Origin: CBDCTM01 sp965222005
GTDB lineage: Bacteria > Bacteroidota > Bacteroidia > Chitinophagales > Saprospiraceae
Direction of reading: 5' to 3'
DNA: 64,000 nt
NCBI GenBank assembly: GCA_965222005.1
Contig: OZ244935.1
Coordinates: forward strand, 4,588,001-4,652,000
Shown here: positions 36,578 through 45,328 of the stretch, piece after piece
How the letters are laid out: each line of letters opens with the position of its first letter
How positions within the stretch are numbered: position 1 is the first letter of the stretch
Notes under the pieces: generated by a model
Seen by the model: only the letters and a program-made list of their open reading frames with translations
Told to the model about the DNA's origin: nothing
Database searches by the model: none
Made by a program: the position numbers and the translations under genes

Positions 36578-37444
36578 ATGCTAAACATACAATTTGAAGG
36601 TTACTTTCAATGTCGCTTTGCTACCGATCCCGATCCTACTGATGATCCCAGGGGGATAAGCGGACCCACTTTCGCCGGGCCTGGCGAGCCAAACTTCGAT
36701 CGGATCATCCGGCTAAATGATTTCCAGCACATTCGCTATCCTCGAAAGCAAGAAGATGGAGTAAAAGTTAACCAGGTGCTGGTCAATCAGACAGCTGTAC
36801 CCGACCACCCGCTAATTGGCGGTGCAGTGAATTTGCTTGGATATCCTCAATTTCATCAGCGAAATTTAATCATCAACGAAGTGCCATTGGAAACCTTAAT
36901 CGATCCCTTTCATTTGCAGATCAGTGGTAATGATATTACTATTGACAGGGTGGACTTGTTGGACGTGACACATCCTGAATACAACTATTCCAACATTTTT
37001 CTGGACCCGACACTACTCAAAAGGCGCTTGAATACTTTCGTTATCCAATCCCCTATCGTAGCCGAAGCTACCGGTATTATGAATTACGAAGCATATCGAA
37101 AGCAAAGGGCAGTTGAACTCCAACACCTATTGGAGAAAACCACCGATCCAACCGAGCGTGCATCACTCGAAAAAAGGATCAATTTTATTCATAAAGATGC
37201 CACACATACCGGTTTGATGATTGCCTCCACCCAATTTCTCGGCTTGATGGGTGAATACACCTTTGCCATGAACGGCCCGGCTACCGTCAGCGACCCCTGC
37301 AATGAGCTCGGTGGAGAGGTAGGGTTTTCACAGCCCTGGCCCCTCAATTTCTGGATGGGCGGCTATGATGTGGATACTATGTTTGGATACATGAAAGGGA
37401 CTTTGAGTATCCCGTTTCATCCAACTTCTGAATCCGGGAAATAG
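36578..37444 (+). CDS. Uncharacterised protein encoded beside the ferritin-like enzyme
   Basis: 288 residues from the ATG at 36578, 25 bp after the ferritin-like stop. The open frame begins earlier at a TTG inside that gene, which I do not accept. The N-terminus has FEGYFQCRFATDPDPTDDPRG and then GEPNFDRIIRLNDFQH. The central part is rich in Asp/Asn beta-like stretches, and a charged helix lies at about 165-205. There is no signal peptide or membrane segment. I do not recognise the family; the tight spacing implies a shared function with the ferritin-like protein. Confidence 0.7.
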   Translation: MLNIQFEGYFQCRFATDPDPTDDPRGISGPTFAGPGEPNFDRIIRLNDFQHIRYPRKQEDGVKVNQVLVNQTAVPDHPLIGGAVNLLGYPQFHQRNLIINEVPLETLIDPFHLQISGNDITIDRVDLLDVTHPEYNYSNIFLDPTLLKRRLNTFVIQSPIVAEATGIMNYEAYRKQRAVELQHLLEKTTDPTERASLEKRINFIHKDATHTGLMIASTQFLGLMGEYTFAMNGPATVSDPCNELGGEVGFSQPWPLNFWMGGYDVDTMFGYMKGTLSIPFHPTSESGK

Positions 37445-37445
37445 C

Positions 37446-38552
37446 TTATCTTCTTTTTCTGCGGCTACCCTGAATTTGTTCAATAGGCTTGTAAGCACCC
37501 CCATAACCGATACCGACCAGGCTTTTTTGGAAGGCTTCGATGAGGGATGCTGAGCGTAGGTAGCGCGTACATTTTGATCCAATGATAGCTACTTCTTTTC
37601 CTTTGGCCGTAGATAGCTCCGCATTGGAGAAGGTCAGGCCGTCGGTGGTCAGGTAAGAGATCAAATCGGGTGCTATGGCCTGAGGTTCGGCAGCATCGCT
37701 TCTCCAGGCAATGAGGTTTTCGTTTTGGTTGTAAATAGTCATTATCACCCCGGCTTTGTTTTGCAGGCTTATCGTTCCGAAGTCGAAGCCCCCCTGGGTA
37801 TGATCGGTAGAGTCAATAATTTTTCCGACAAATAAAATGTAGCCCTTCAAAAAATTGCGCACCGCCTGCACCGGGTCCTGCTTTTTTTTCAGCGCATTGC
37901 GCAAGGCCTTCCCCAGCCGAAGAGCATAGCTCATTGTACGGGGTACGGCATGCTTGCGCAAAGCCGTGCCGTTCATAGGCCAGAGGGCCAAACCGGCATC
38001 TTCTGTAAAGCTACCGCTCGTAATGATCCCTCTAATAGTAGGTTCGGCAACAGCTACCGTTTTGGTATCGAAATCAACTTCTGTTGTTTTATTTGCCAAC
38101 ACCACCGGGCTCACGGACTGTTTGGCATACGTACATTGGGTAAGAGAAGGAACTGCTCTTCGGGCGCCGGATACATCCAGGACGGGCAGCCCGGTTTGTG
38201 ATGCTACGCCTAAAGGCACAAAACTGTTTCCAGCTCCTACTTCTATTGGCATTACATAGGAGATTGATTTTTTCTTTTTGGCTTTTACCAAGGCATTTAT
38301 TTTCTTAAAAGCCACCAGGGGTACATCAATCGAAAAGCCGGAAGATGCATCCGGAGAGCCTACTCCAGCCACCACGGCAGCTATCTGGCTGGCTTTGATG
38401 TCCTTACTTGGACTGGCCAGCATGACGGGTGGTCGTTTTGAGAGGAATTTCAAATATTCTTCAGCTACTGCTTTGGGGCCGCCGCCGCCAGCTCCCAGTA
38501 TGGTGGCTCCATTTAATATACAGTTAAGGTCAGCCAAGCTTAATTTTCTCAT
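37446..38552 (-). CDS. DUF917 family protein (S-methyl thiohydantoin desulfurase-like)
   Basis: 368 residues from the ATG complementary to 38550-38552 (the frame runs back to a TTG). The start LADLNCILNGATILGAGGGGPK carries the glycine-rich signature of the DUF917/hydantoinase-oxoprolinase-related family. Later stretches such as AGVGSPDASSG, YVMPIEVGAGNSFVPLGVA and the C-terminal AIIGSKCTRYLRSA support the call. Some members act on hydantoin-type rings but most are uncharacterised. It starts 4 bp after the cyclase/ATPase gene, so they form one operon, and it ends 1 bp from the convergent ferritin partner gene. Confidence 0.8.
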   Translation of the reverse strand: MRKLSLADLNCILNGATILGAGGGGPKAVAEEYLKFLSKRPPVMLASPSKDIKASQIAAVVAGVGSPDASSGFSIDVPLVAFKKINALVKAKKKKSISYVMPIEVGAGNSFVPLGVASQTGLPVLDVSGARRAVPSLTQCTYAKQSVSPVVLANKTTEVDFDTKTVAVAEPTIRGIITSGSFTEDAGLALWPMNGTALRKHAVPRTMSYALRLGKALRNALKKKQDPVQAVRNFLKGYILFVGKIIDSTDHTQGGFDFGTISLQNKAGVIMTIYNQNENLIAWRSDAAEPQAIAPDLISYLTTDGLTFSNAELSTAKGKEVAIIGSKCTRYLRSASLIEAFQKSLVGIGYGGAYKPIEQIQGSRRKRR

Positions 38553-38556
38553 GACA

Positions 38557-41500
38557 TTATTTTTTTTTGGTGGATAAATAGGCAAGGAGTTCTTTCAATT
38601 TTGTTTGATAAGGCGTAGTTTTTTGAACATCGTAAACTGTATGTAATAACTCGTGCGCTTCGATGTATTGTTCATCTCGAATTTTCATCTCTGCCAGGCG
38701 GGCAGCCGCTCTGCTTGTTGCCAGATAATTATCGTATTTTCCGGCTAGTTCCATACTTTTGACGTACCAACCTTTTGCCAAGTACTCCTCTCCCGTTTTT
38801 TCCAAAAATTTGCCCTTCAAAAAGTAGAGGGCAGGCAAAAAGACCTGTGATTCGGTGTTTGAGAACATGGCGTCCCATTCGGCAAATACATGTAAACCTT
38901 CCTCCCACTTTTGAGAAGCGTCATAAGCTTCCATCAGCAATTTAACAAATAAACTGTTAGCCACAATTGCTTTTACCTTTAGCCAAAAATCCATTCCGGT
39001 TCTGATCAGTGCAATGCCCTCTTCACTCTTTTCCATCAACGCCTTAGCCCATCCCGTTACGATCTGACCCATTGAAATGAACATTGGGAAACCCTCTTTT
39101 TCAGAAATATTAGTGAGCAACTCGCCATATTTCAGCGCTTTCTCAGGCTCCAAAAGCAACTGGTACATATAGGCTTTGGTCTGATAAACCAGGGTAAGAG
39201 AGTACGCATGATCCATTTCGAGGGCCAGGTTCATCACCTCCTCACTCAAGGCATGCGCTTGGTCGGGATAACCGAGCAAACATTTTGCCCATACATTGTC
39301 AATAGCAGAAGTAATCTTTGGGTTTTGAGCAAAATGAGACAAGTGGCGCCTGAAATCATCGTGCCGGTAAAGAGACCACACACAATCGACGTGATACTGT
39401 TCGAGGGCAAATTCCGATTTCCAAAAGGAGGAATTGGCCAACATCAAATGTGCCTGTATCTGGGATTGCTCGTCCTCCATACGCTGAGCTATGGCCAATG
39501 CTTTTTGGGCAAATTTTTGCGTACTCAAAAGTGATCCGCTGAAGAGGTGATAGGCACTGAGGCCAAAATATACTACCGCTTTTTGCGGCAAGTCTTCTTC
39601 TATGGCTTCCGAAATCTGTTGGGCCTCGAGATACACATCCCGCACCGTATCTGCCGTTTGACCATGCGTAGCGAGGCGCACAGAACCGAGTAATATAAGC
39701 AACTCCAGTTTTTTCTTTAATGAAGTCTGCGACGCTGGCAGCTTGTCAAGCAATTTGATGGCATGCAGCAGGTTTTTTTCTGCTTCGGCATAAGCTCCGA
39801 AGCGGGAAGCATTTTCTCCTAGTTTGCCCCAAAAAAATACAGCATTTTGATAATCCTCAGCAGCTTCGGTATGATGAGCAAGGCTCGGATAATAGGGAGC
39901 TAAATTAGATGCATACTTTTGTTGCATCCATTCTACCAATGCCAGGTGCAATTGGCGGCGCAATTCGAAGGGTACCAAATCATATACTACTTGCTGCGCA
40001 AGTTGGTGTTCGAAAGTATAGTGTAGGCCTTCTTCAGAGTGATCTTTTTTTATAAACCGGAGTTGCTCCAGCTCATCAAGGATTTGGGTTAACATCAGCT
40101 TATCATCCTCAACGGGATGAATGGCTTGCAGATACAATGCAGGAAAAGAAGCCCCCAAAACACTGGCCACTTTAATTACCAATTGCTGTCGGGCAGAAAG
40201 TCGGTCGAACTGATTGATAAACACCCCTTGCAAACTGTCGGGAAGGATTAGGGATTGCAGGTCAGTCTCTGAGTGTTTAATATCCAGTACCTTTTCTTTT
40301 ATTTCCAATTTTTCCTCCTCCAGCAATGCGTTGAAAATGGCCAAAGCGAATTGCGGATTTCCGCCTGTTTTACCAAAAACCAAATCGAAAACTCCGGAGT
40401 TGATTCGGGTGCAAGAATGCGTTCGGACAATCACCTGATAAATTTCTTCTTTCAACAATGGCTCCATCTGGATGTTTGTAGCCCAAGGGTGGGCTTTCAA
40501 TTTTTGATAGTTGGGAGGCGTAGAATGATCATCGCTGCGTACCATCATCAACAGAAAAAACGGTGGCAATTCGTTGATCAATTCTTCTATCAATTTGCAG
40601 GTACTCTCATCCATCCACTGAGCATTTTCCAACACTAAAGCAATCTTCTCCTTTTCACAAACATGCTTAAAAATGTATTTGAAAAGCCAGATAAATTTTT
40701 GCCCCCTTTCTGCACCATCCAACAAGCGTGTTACTTCTGTTTCTTCCCATTCAATCTGCAATACCGTACCGAGCAGAGGAGCCCACTTCAGCAAATCGGC
40801 ATCAATTTGCAAAAGCCGGCTATTGATTCGTTCCTTAAGCAAAAACTCCGATTCGTTCGACAAATCAATTTCAAAGAGTTGTACTAATACCGCTAACAAA
40901 GAATGGTAGGGAACATTTTGGTCAATCGCTGAAGATTTACTTTTGAGAATAGTAAATCCTTGTTTTTTAGCTTGTTCTTCAAACCAATACGAAAAATTTG
41001 TTTTACCCAAACCTGTTTTACTCTCCAGAAGTAACTTTCTCGATTCCCTTTGCTCTACCAATTCCTTGAGCAATATAATTTGACGCTTTTCTTTTTCTCT
41101 ATTGAAAGTAAAGTGGCTTGCTACGGTAATTACTTCCTTGTTGATTGGCATTTTTTTCTCTAAAACAAATACGGGAATCGGTTTCACAAATCCTTTAAGC
41201 GTCAATGAGCCAAGCAAATTAAACTCAAATCGGTCAGAGGCAACTTGCTGTACACTCTGGCTTACCAATATTTGATCGGATGTGGCAAGACCTACCATTC
41301 GCGCAGCCAAATTGGTATGCTCTCCCAAAAAAGTGTAGGTATTCCTGTTTTTTCCACCATAATAGCCTGTTCGTAGCTGTCCCTGGGAAATCCCAAACAT
41401 AAGCTCTTTGATTTGGGAAAATGATCTGGACAATTTGCGAATCTCCAGTGCCATATTTAATGCCCTGTCTACATCATCTTCATGAGAAATTGGTGCACCA

Positions 41501-42426
41501 AAACCCAGGAAAATAATGTTTCCTTTGTCGCCAAAGGTCAATTGCAGTACATTTCCACCATAGCTTTGAGCAATGTGCTGAATTTGGCAAATAAATGCAT
41601 CCAGTTCGTCTAAAGGCAATTCATTTTTATACGTGTGCAAGGAATATTTAATAAAGCACGCCACTCCTCGTCTCAACTCCGTCAGAAATGCTCCCTGGCC
41701 GGTATTCAAACGCTCGAATATAGAAGGTAAAAGCCATGCTCGACACTGTTCTTTGGATAGCGTCGAAAGCTTGGGCCAAGGCTGCGGCGTCATTTGCTTC
41801 GTAAACCGCCTAAGCACAGCATAGCTTTCACTTGAATCGCCATAGCGCCATTCTTTCAACTCAACAAGCGTTTTACAATTGTGATAAACCGCTTTACCCA
41901 ACAAAATCTCTCCACGTTCAGCCAACAACTCAGCTTCAGCTAATCGGTCAACGGCCGCACCAACCATCACTTCAAAACGGGTAATGTCGGGATCGCCTAG
42001 CAAATAACGATTTATCCTCCCCCATGTTATAGATATTTTCAATTGGATGGCAACCTTATAGCCGGAAGATATTTGCATGGAGGAAAATGGAGCAACCGCA
42101 GCCTGTATGCTTTGGCTGGCTGCCAATGCCCGACGGCCATCATCTTCTTTGAACCAACAGGTGATGGCATCACCACTAAAGCTGATCACACTTCCTTGAA
42201 AGTTATATAGATGCTTGATAATAGTATCGAAAAAGAGATCCAAATGAAGGGAAAGCTCTTCCGTACCTCGTTGTCTGCCCAGCTTTTGGATATACGTGCC
42301 CATCAAAAGGGTGAAGCGGGAAATGTCGGCAAATAAAAGGGTACCTTCCAATTGTGCCGGTATCGTCTCTCCAGAGGCAAGGGCCTGGCGGCGGTCCATT
42401 GGTAGAAAAGCTTCAAATATTTTCAT
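38557..42426 (-). CDS. Large dual class III cyclase-domain / AAA ATPase / TPR protein (soluble adenylyl cyclase-like layout)
   Basis: 1289 residues. The first cyclase homology domain (about 25-205) keeps both metal-binding aspartates (D34 in LLFADISRF, D86 in FSGDAITCWF). The second (about 250-400) has VACFIKYSL in place of the first aspartate motif but keeps FGDKGN (D300), so it looks like the non-catalytic half. A P-loop ATPase follows with GLGKT at 472-476 and ALVLENAQWMDESTCKL as the Walker B region. The last 450 residues are TPR-like helical repeats. This order is that of bacterial and animal soluble adenylyl cyclases with an ATPase/TPR tail. Whether it makes a cyclic nucleotide cannot be told by eye. 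It leads the DUF917 gene by 4 bp. Confidence 0.9.
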   Translation of the reverse strand: MKIFEAFLPMDRRQALASGETIPAQLEGTLLFADISRFTLLMGTYIQKLGRQRGTEELSLHLDLFFDTIIKHLYNFQGSVISFSGDAITCWFKEDDGRRALAASQSIQAAVAPFSSMQISSGYKVAIQLKISITWGRINRYLLGDPDITRFEVMVGAAVDRLAEAELLAERGEILLGKAVYHNCKTLVELKEWRYGDSSESYAVLRRFTKQMTPQPWPKLSTLSKEQCRAWLLPSIFERLNTGQGAFLTELRRGVACFIKYSLHTYKNELPLDELDAFICQIQHIAQSYGGNVLQLTFGDKGNIIFLGFGAPISHEDDVDRALNMALEIRKLSRSFSQIKELMFGISQGQLRTGYYGGKNRNTYTFLGEHTNLAARMVGLATSDQILVSQSVQQVASDRFEFNLLGSLTLKGFVKPIPVFVLEKKMPINKEVITVASHFTFNREKEKRQIILLKELVEQRESRKLLLESKTGLGKTNFSYWFEEQAKKQGFTILKSKSSAIDQNVPYHSLLAVLVQLFEIDLSNESEFLLKERINSRLLQIDADLLKWAPLLGTVLQIEWEETEVTRLLDGAERGQKFIWLFKYIFKHVCEKEKIALVLENAQWMDESTCKLIEELINELPPFFLLMMVRSDDHSTPPNYQKLKAHPWATNIQMEPLLKEEIYQVIVRTHSCTRINSGVFDLVFGKTGGNPQFALAIFNALLEEEKLEIKEKVLDIKHSETDLQSLILPDSLQGVFINQFDRLSARQQLVIKVASVLGASFPALYLQAIHPVEDDKLMLTQILDELEQLRFIKKDHSEEGLHYTFEHQLAQQVVYDLVPFELRRQLHLALVEWMQQKYASNLAPYYPSLAHHTEAAEDYQNAVFFWGKLGENASRFGAYAEAEKNLLHAIKLLDKLPASQTSLKKKLELLILLGSVRLATHGQTADTVRDVYLEAQQISEAIEEDLPQKAVVYFGLSAYHLFSGSLLSTQKFAQKALAIAQRMEDEQSQIQAHLMLANSSFWKSEFALEQYHVDCVWSLYRHDDFRRHLSHFAQNPKITSAIDNVWAKCLLGYPDQAHALSEEVMNLALEMDHAYSLTLVYQTKAYMYQLLLEPEKALKYGELLTNISEKEGFPMFISMGQIVTGWAKALMEKSEEGIALIRTGMDFWLKVKAIVANSLFVKLLMEAYDASQKWEEGLHVFAEWDAMFSNTESQVFLPALYFLKGKFLEKTGEEYLAKGWYVKSMELAGKYDNYLATSRAAARLAEMKIRDEQYIEAHELLHTVYDVQKTTPYQTKLKELLAYLSTKKK

Positions 42427-42591
42427 ATTGCCTCTTAAAGAGCGCTAAAATGGTATCACAAATAAGGGAAGCTAAATCTACTAAAAAATTTTGTTAACTT
42501 TAAAGCTGCGAGCCTTAGGTACAAGCTCCTGATCTAACCCATTATCACAAAACATTTTACAAAGCATTTTACAAAACAAGCCTTCGACAAC

Positions 42592-44952
42592 ATGAAAGCA
42601 ATCACTTTACTGCTGCTTGGCAGCCTTCTGTATGTGTCAGCATCCGGACAAAATTTGATTTTAGGACAAGTAACTAACCATGACAAGGACCCTTTGGTGG
42701 GTGTCAATATTTTGATAAAAGGCAGCTCGGCCGGAACGGTTACCGATGCCAACGGAGCATTTGAACTATACAGCGAAACCGACTCTCCGGTTTTAGTCTG
42801 TTCTTATGTTGGCTATCAAACTAAGGAGTTTCAAACTTCTTCCCAGAGCAATTTCATTATTTTAGAAGAGGATGAGGCTTTGCTGGAAACAGTGCTCGTC
42901 ACTGGCTTTGTCGGAACGGTGGGTCAGGCGCGGCGGAGGGCTGCCTCCGTGCAGCAAATACCTGAATCGGTGGTCACATACACCAGCGAGCATATAGAGC
43001 GCAGCGGCATCTCTACCATAGGAGATTTTGCGCAGCAGGTACCCAACCTCTCCTTCAGTACCTCTCAAAATATTGGCGTCAATTTTTTGAGTATCCGCGG
43101 TATTCCTCAGATCAGAAATGGCGAATCGCCGGTAGCCTTTTTGATAGACGGCGTTACCATCCAGGATCCGAACCTAATCAATCAGGAGCTATATGACCTG
43201 GCGATGGTCGAAGTGGTAAAAGGCCCGCAGGGTACGCTTTACGGCAAAAATGCCATCGGTGGTGCCATCAATATTCTTACGGCCAGCCCTACCAACCACT
43301 TCAAGCACAAGCTGAAAGCGGGCTACGGCAATGGCAAGGCAATCAAAACCTTTGTCAGCTCATCGGGGCCGATTTTGAAAAACAAACTGTACTACCGCCT
43401 GGCTGGCTCCTCCCATAATAAAGACGGATTGATCCACAATGATTTCCTGGATAAAAAAGTAGATTTTTATAAGGATTTAAGCCTCAGAGGGCAACTAAAA
43501 TTTGATCTCAATTCAGTATTTACCGCCACCCTTAGCGGGCAGTATTCCGATACCGAAGGCGGGGCTACCTACTATGGCCATGCGCCCCAAGGCACGCAGC
43601 TGGATGCAAATGACTTTGACTATTTGCTCGATTCCAATGTGCTGGGAAAATCCTGGCTTGAAAGCACCTTTGGCAGCCTGAGCATGCGCTATTTTCTGGG
43701 AAAGGTGAAATTGCAGTCGATCACTTCCTACACCAAAGCGGATCGACTACACCGGGGCGATCTAGATTCCACCCCTGCAGATGTGCTCCGACAAGAGCAA
43801 TTTAGCAATTCAAAAACATTCAATCAGGAAATTCGCTTAAGTTCTGTCAACCACAACAACAAGCTATCCTGGGATTTGGGAGCCTTCTATCAACAGTCCG
43901 ACAAAGATCTGATCACCAATATTATGGCTGATCCCGGCTTTTTTGCCAATCCACCTATGCCGACTGGCCAGCTTGTGCTGTTTAACTTTGTAGGCAACGC
44001 ACCCCTCTCTGATTTCACCAATAAATTTACCACCCTGGCCTTCTTTTCATTTTTCGATTACCAACTTACGGAGCAATTAACCCTGGCTTTGGGCTTCAGA
44101 TATGACTACGACCAGATCGAGCAGGATAACAGAAATGAGAATACAAAACCGAAAAAGACAGAAAATGTATTTCAACCCAAAGTTTCCGTTTCCTACCAAC
44201 CCAATCAGACGATCCTACTGTACGCCAACTATGGCCGGGGGTACCGCAGTGCCGGATTCAATGCCCTGGCCACTCCATTGTTTGATGCGGAATACAAAGC
44301 GGAGATCAGCAACAATTTTGAGCTGGGACTAAAAACATCGCATCTTGACAACCGACTCATCGCCAACCTTGCCGGTTTTTACGGAGCGTTCAACAATCAG
44401 CAGCAATTCGCTGTGGCACTGGGCTTGAACGGTCTGACCCTGGGCAATTACAACTTCCCCAAAAGCAGGGTATATGGCATGGAGGTAGATGTAAAATATC
44501 GCGTACTGAAACAACTCGACCTTTTTGCTGCCTATGGCATCAACAAGTCGAAAATCACGGAAGGCGGGATGTCCGGTACCACCGACCGTACTGCATTAAA
44601 AGACAACAACACCCCCTTTGTACCCCAAACTACCTTTAATGTGGGGCTTCAATCCTCCTTCCCGATCAACGCTCAACTGGAGTTCACCGGCTATCTCAAT
44701 TTAAGCAATAAAGGGAAAATCTATTGGCATGATGACAACAACGATTTTTCTGACCCCTACACTTTACTCAACGGAAAGCTGGGATTGGTACTCGACAACA
44801 ACTACGAGTTATCTATTTGGGGCAGCAACATCACCGACACTCCCTACTACCTGGAGTACGGAGCCGGGGAAGTCAACGGCAATGCTGCCGGTGACGGCGT
44901 TTGGCCCGGCCAGCCGGCCACTTATGGCGTAGAGTTGGCTGTGAAGTTTTAG
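42592..44952 (+). CDS. TonB-dependent outer-membrane receptor
   Basis: 786 residues. After a signal peptide (ending VSASGQ) there is a CarboxypepD_reg-like domain (LGQVTNHDKDPLVGVNILIK, about 24-105). The plug domain follows with ISTIGDFAQQVPNLSFST and VVKGPQGTLYGKNAIGGAIN, and the barrel ends VELAVKF. It imports an iron complex, vitamin or other ligand across the outer membrane using TonB energy. It is shorter than SusC proteins and has no SusD partner nearby, so a siderophore/vitamin-type receptor is more likely. It is divergent from the cyclase gene. Confidence 0.92.
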   Translation: MKAITLLLLGSLLYVSASGQNLILGQVTNHDKDPLVGVNILIKGSSAGTVTDANGAFELYSETDSPVLVCSYVGYQTKEFQTSSQSNFIILEEDEALLETVLVTGFVGTVGQARRRAASVQQIPESVVTYTSEHIERSGISTIGDFAQQVPNLSFSTSQNIGVNFLSIRGIPQIRNGESPVAFLIDGVTIQDPNLINQELYDLAMVEVVKGPQGTLYGKNAIGGAINILTASPTNHFKHKLKAGYGNGKAIKTFVSSSGPILKNKLYYRLAGSSHNKDGLIHNDFLDKKVDFYKDLSLRGQLKFDLNSVFTATLSGQYSDTEGGATYYGHAPQGTQLDANDFDYLLDSNVLGKSWLESTFGSLSMRYFLGKVKLQSITSYTKADRLHRGDLDSTPADVLRQEQFSNSKTFNQEIRLSSVNHNNKLSWDLGAFYQQSDKDLITNIMADPGFFANPPMPTGQLVLFNFVGNAPLSDFTNKFTTLAFFSFFDYQLTEQLTLALGFRYDYDQIEQDNRNENTKPKKTENVFQPKVSVSYQPNQTILLYANYGRGYRSAGFNALATPLFDAEYKAEISNNFELGLKTSHLDNRLIANLAGFYGAFNNQQQFAVALGLNGLTLGNYNFPKSRVYGMEVDVKYRVLKQLDLFAAYGINKSKITEGGMSGTTDRTALKDNNTPFVPQTTFNVGLQSSFPINAQLEFTGYLNLSNKGKIYWHDDNNDFSDPYTLLNGKLGLVLDNNYELSIWGSNITDTPYYLEYGAGEVNGNAAGDGVWPGQPATYGVELAVKF

Positions 44953-45328
44953 ATTTGTTAGCTGATTTCAACTACCCGAACAAGTTTGAATACTACTGCT
45001 TAATAAATCGGACTTTGAAAACGCAATCCTGGATTTTGTAGAAGACTTATAGCGTGTTTGGAATTTACCCTTCGGTGTATTAGTGCAAAATTTAATTCTG
45101 AACGAGGCCTGAGCAAGCGAAAGCTTGCGAACCGCACAAAGCGGATGGGATGCCTGGAGCATAGCCTTAGCTACGCGACCGAAGAGGTAATTGTACCGAC
45201 GGATACAATTACACGATGTACAGGAGAAAATCTGCCCGTTCGCTTGGCAGGCGGGTTTGGCAAGAACAGCCCGAAGAGTAAAATCCAAACATGAACTTAT
45301 CCGCTGCCTAAACCCTATATCTTCATCC
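44953..45328. other. Intergenic region between convergent genes, largely a MITE-like element
   Basis: Holds the 235-bp inverted-repeat-bounded element at 45056-45290 (listed separately), with short unremarkable flanks. No gene is seen. Confidence 0.5.
45056..45290. repeat. 235-bp MITE-like element with 20-bp terminal inverted repeats
   Basis: The left end (45056-45075) begins GTTTGGAATTTACCC and the right end, read on the other strand (45290-45271), begins GTTTGGATTTTACTC: 18 of 20 positions agree. The interior has a smaller hairpin (CGAAAGCTTGCG-like, near 45118) and no reading frame. The first 49 bases of this region (45052-45100) recur at 55646-55694 with two differences. It fits a non-autonomous transposable element. 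Confidence 0.75.

Noticed and set aside
35257..37444. Violacein or indolocarbazole pathway
   Set aside because: Only a VioB-type ferritin-like domain is present, with no tryptophan oxidase or later pathway enzyme.
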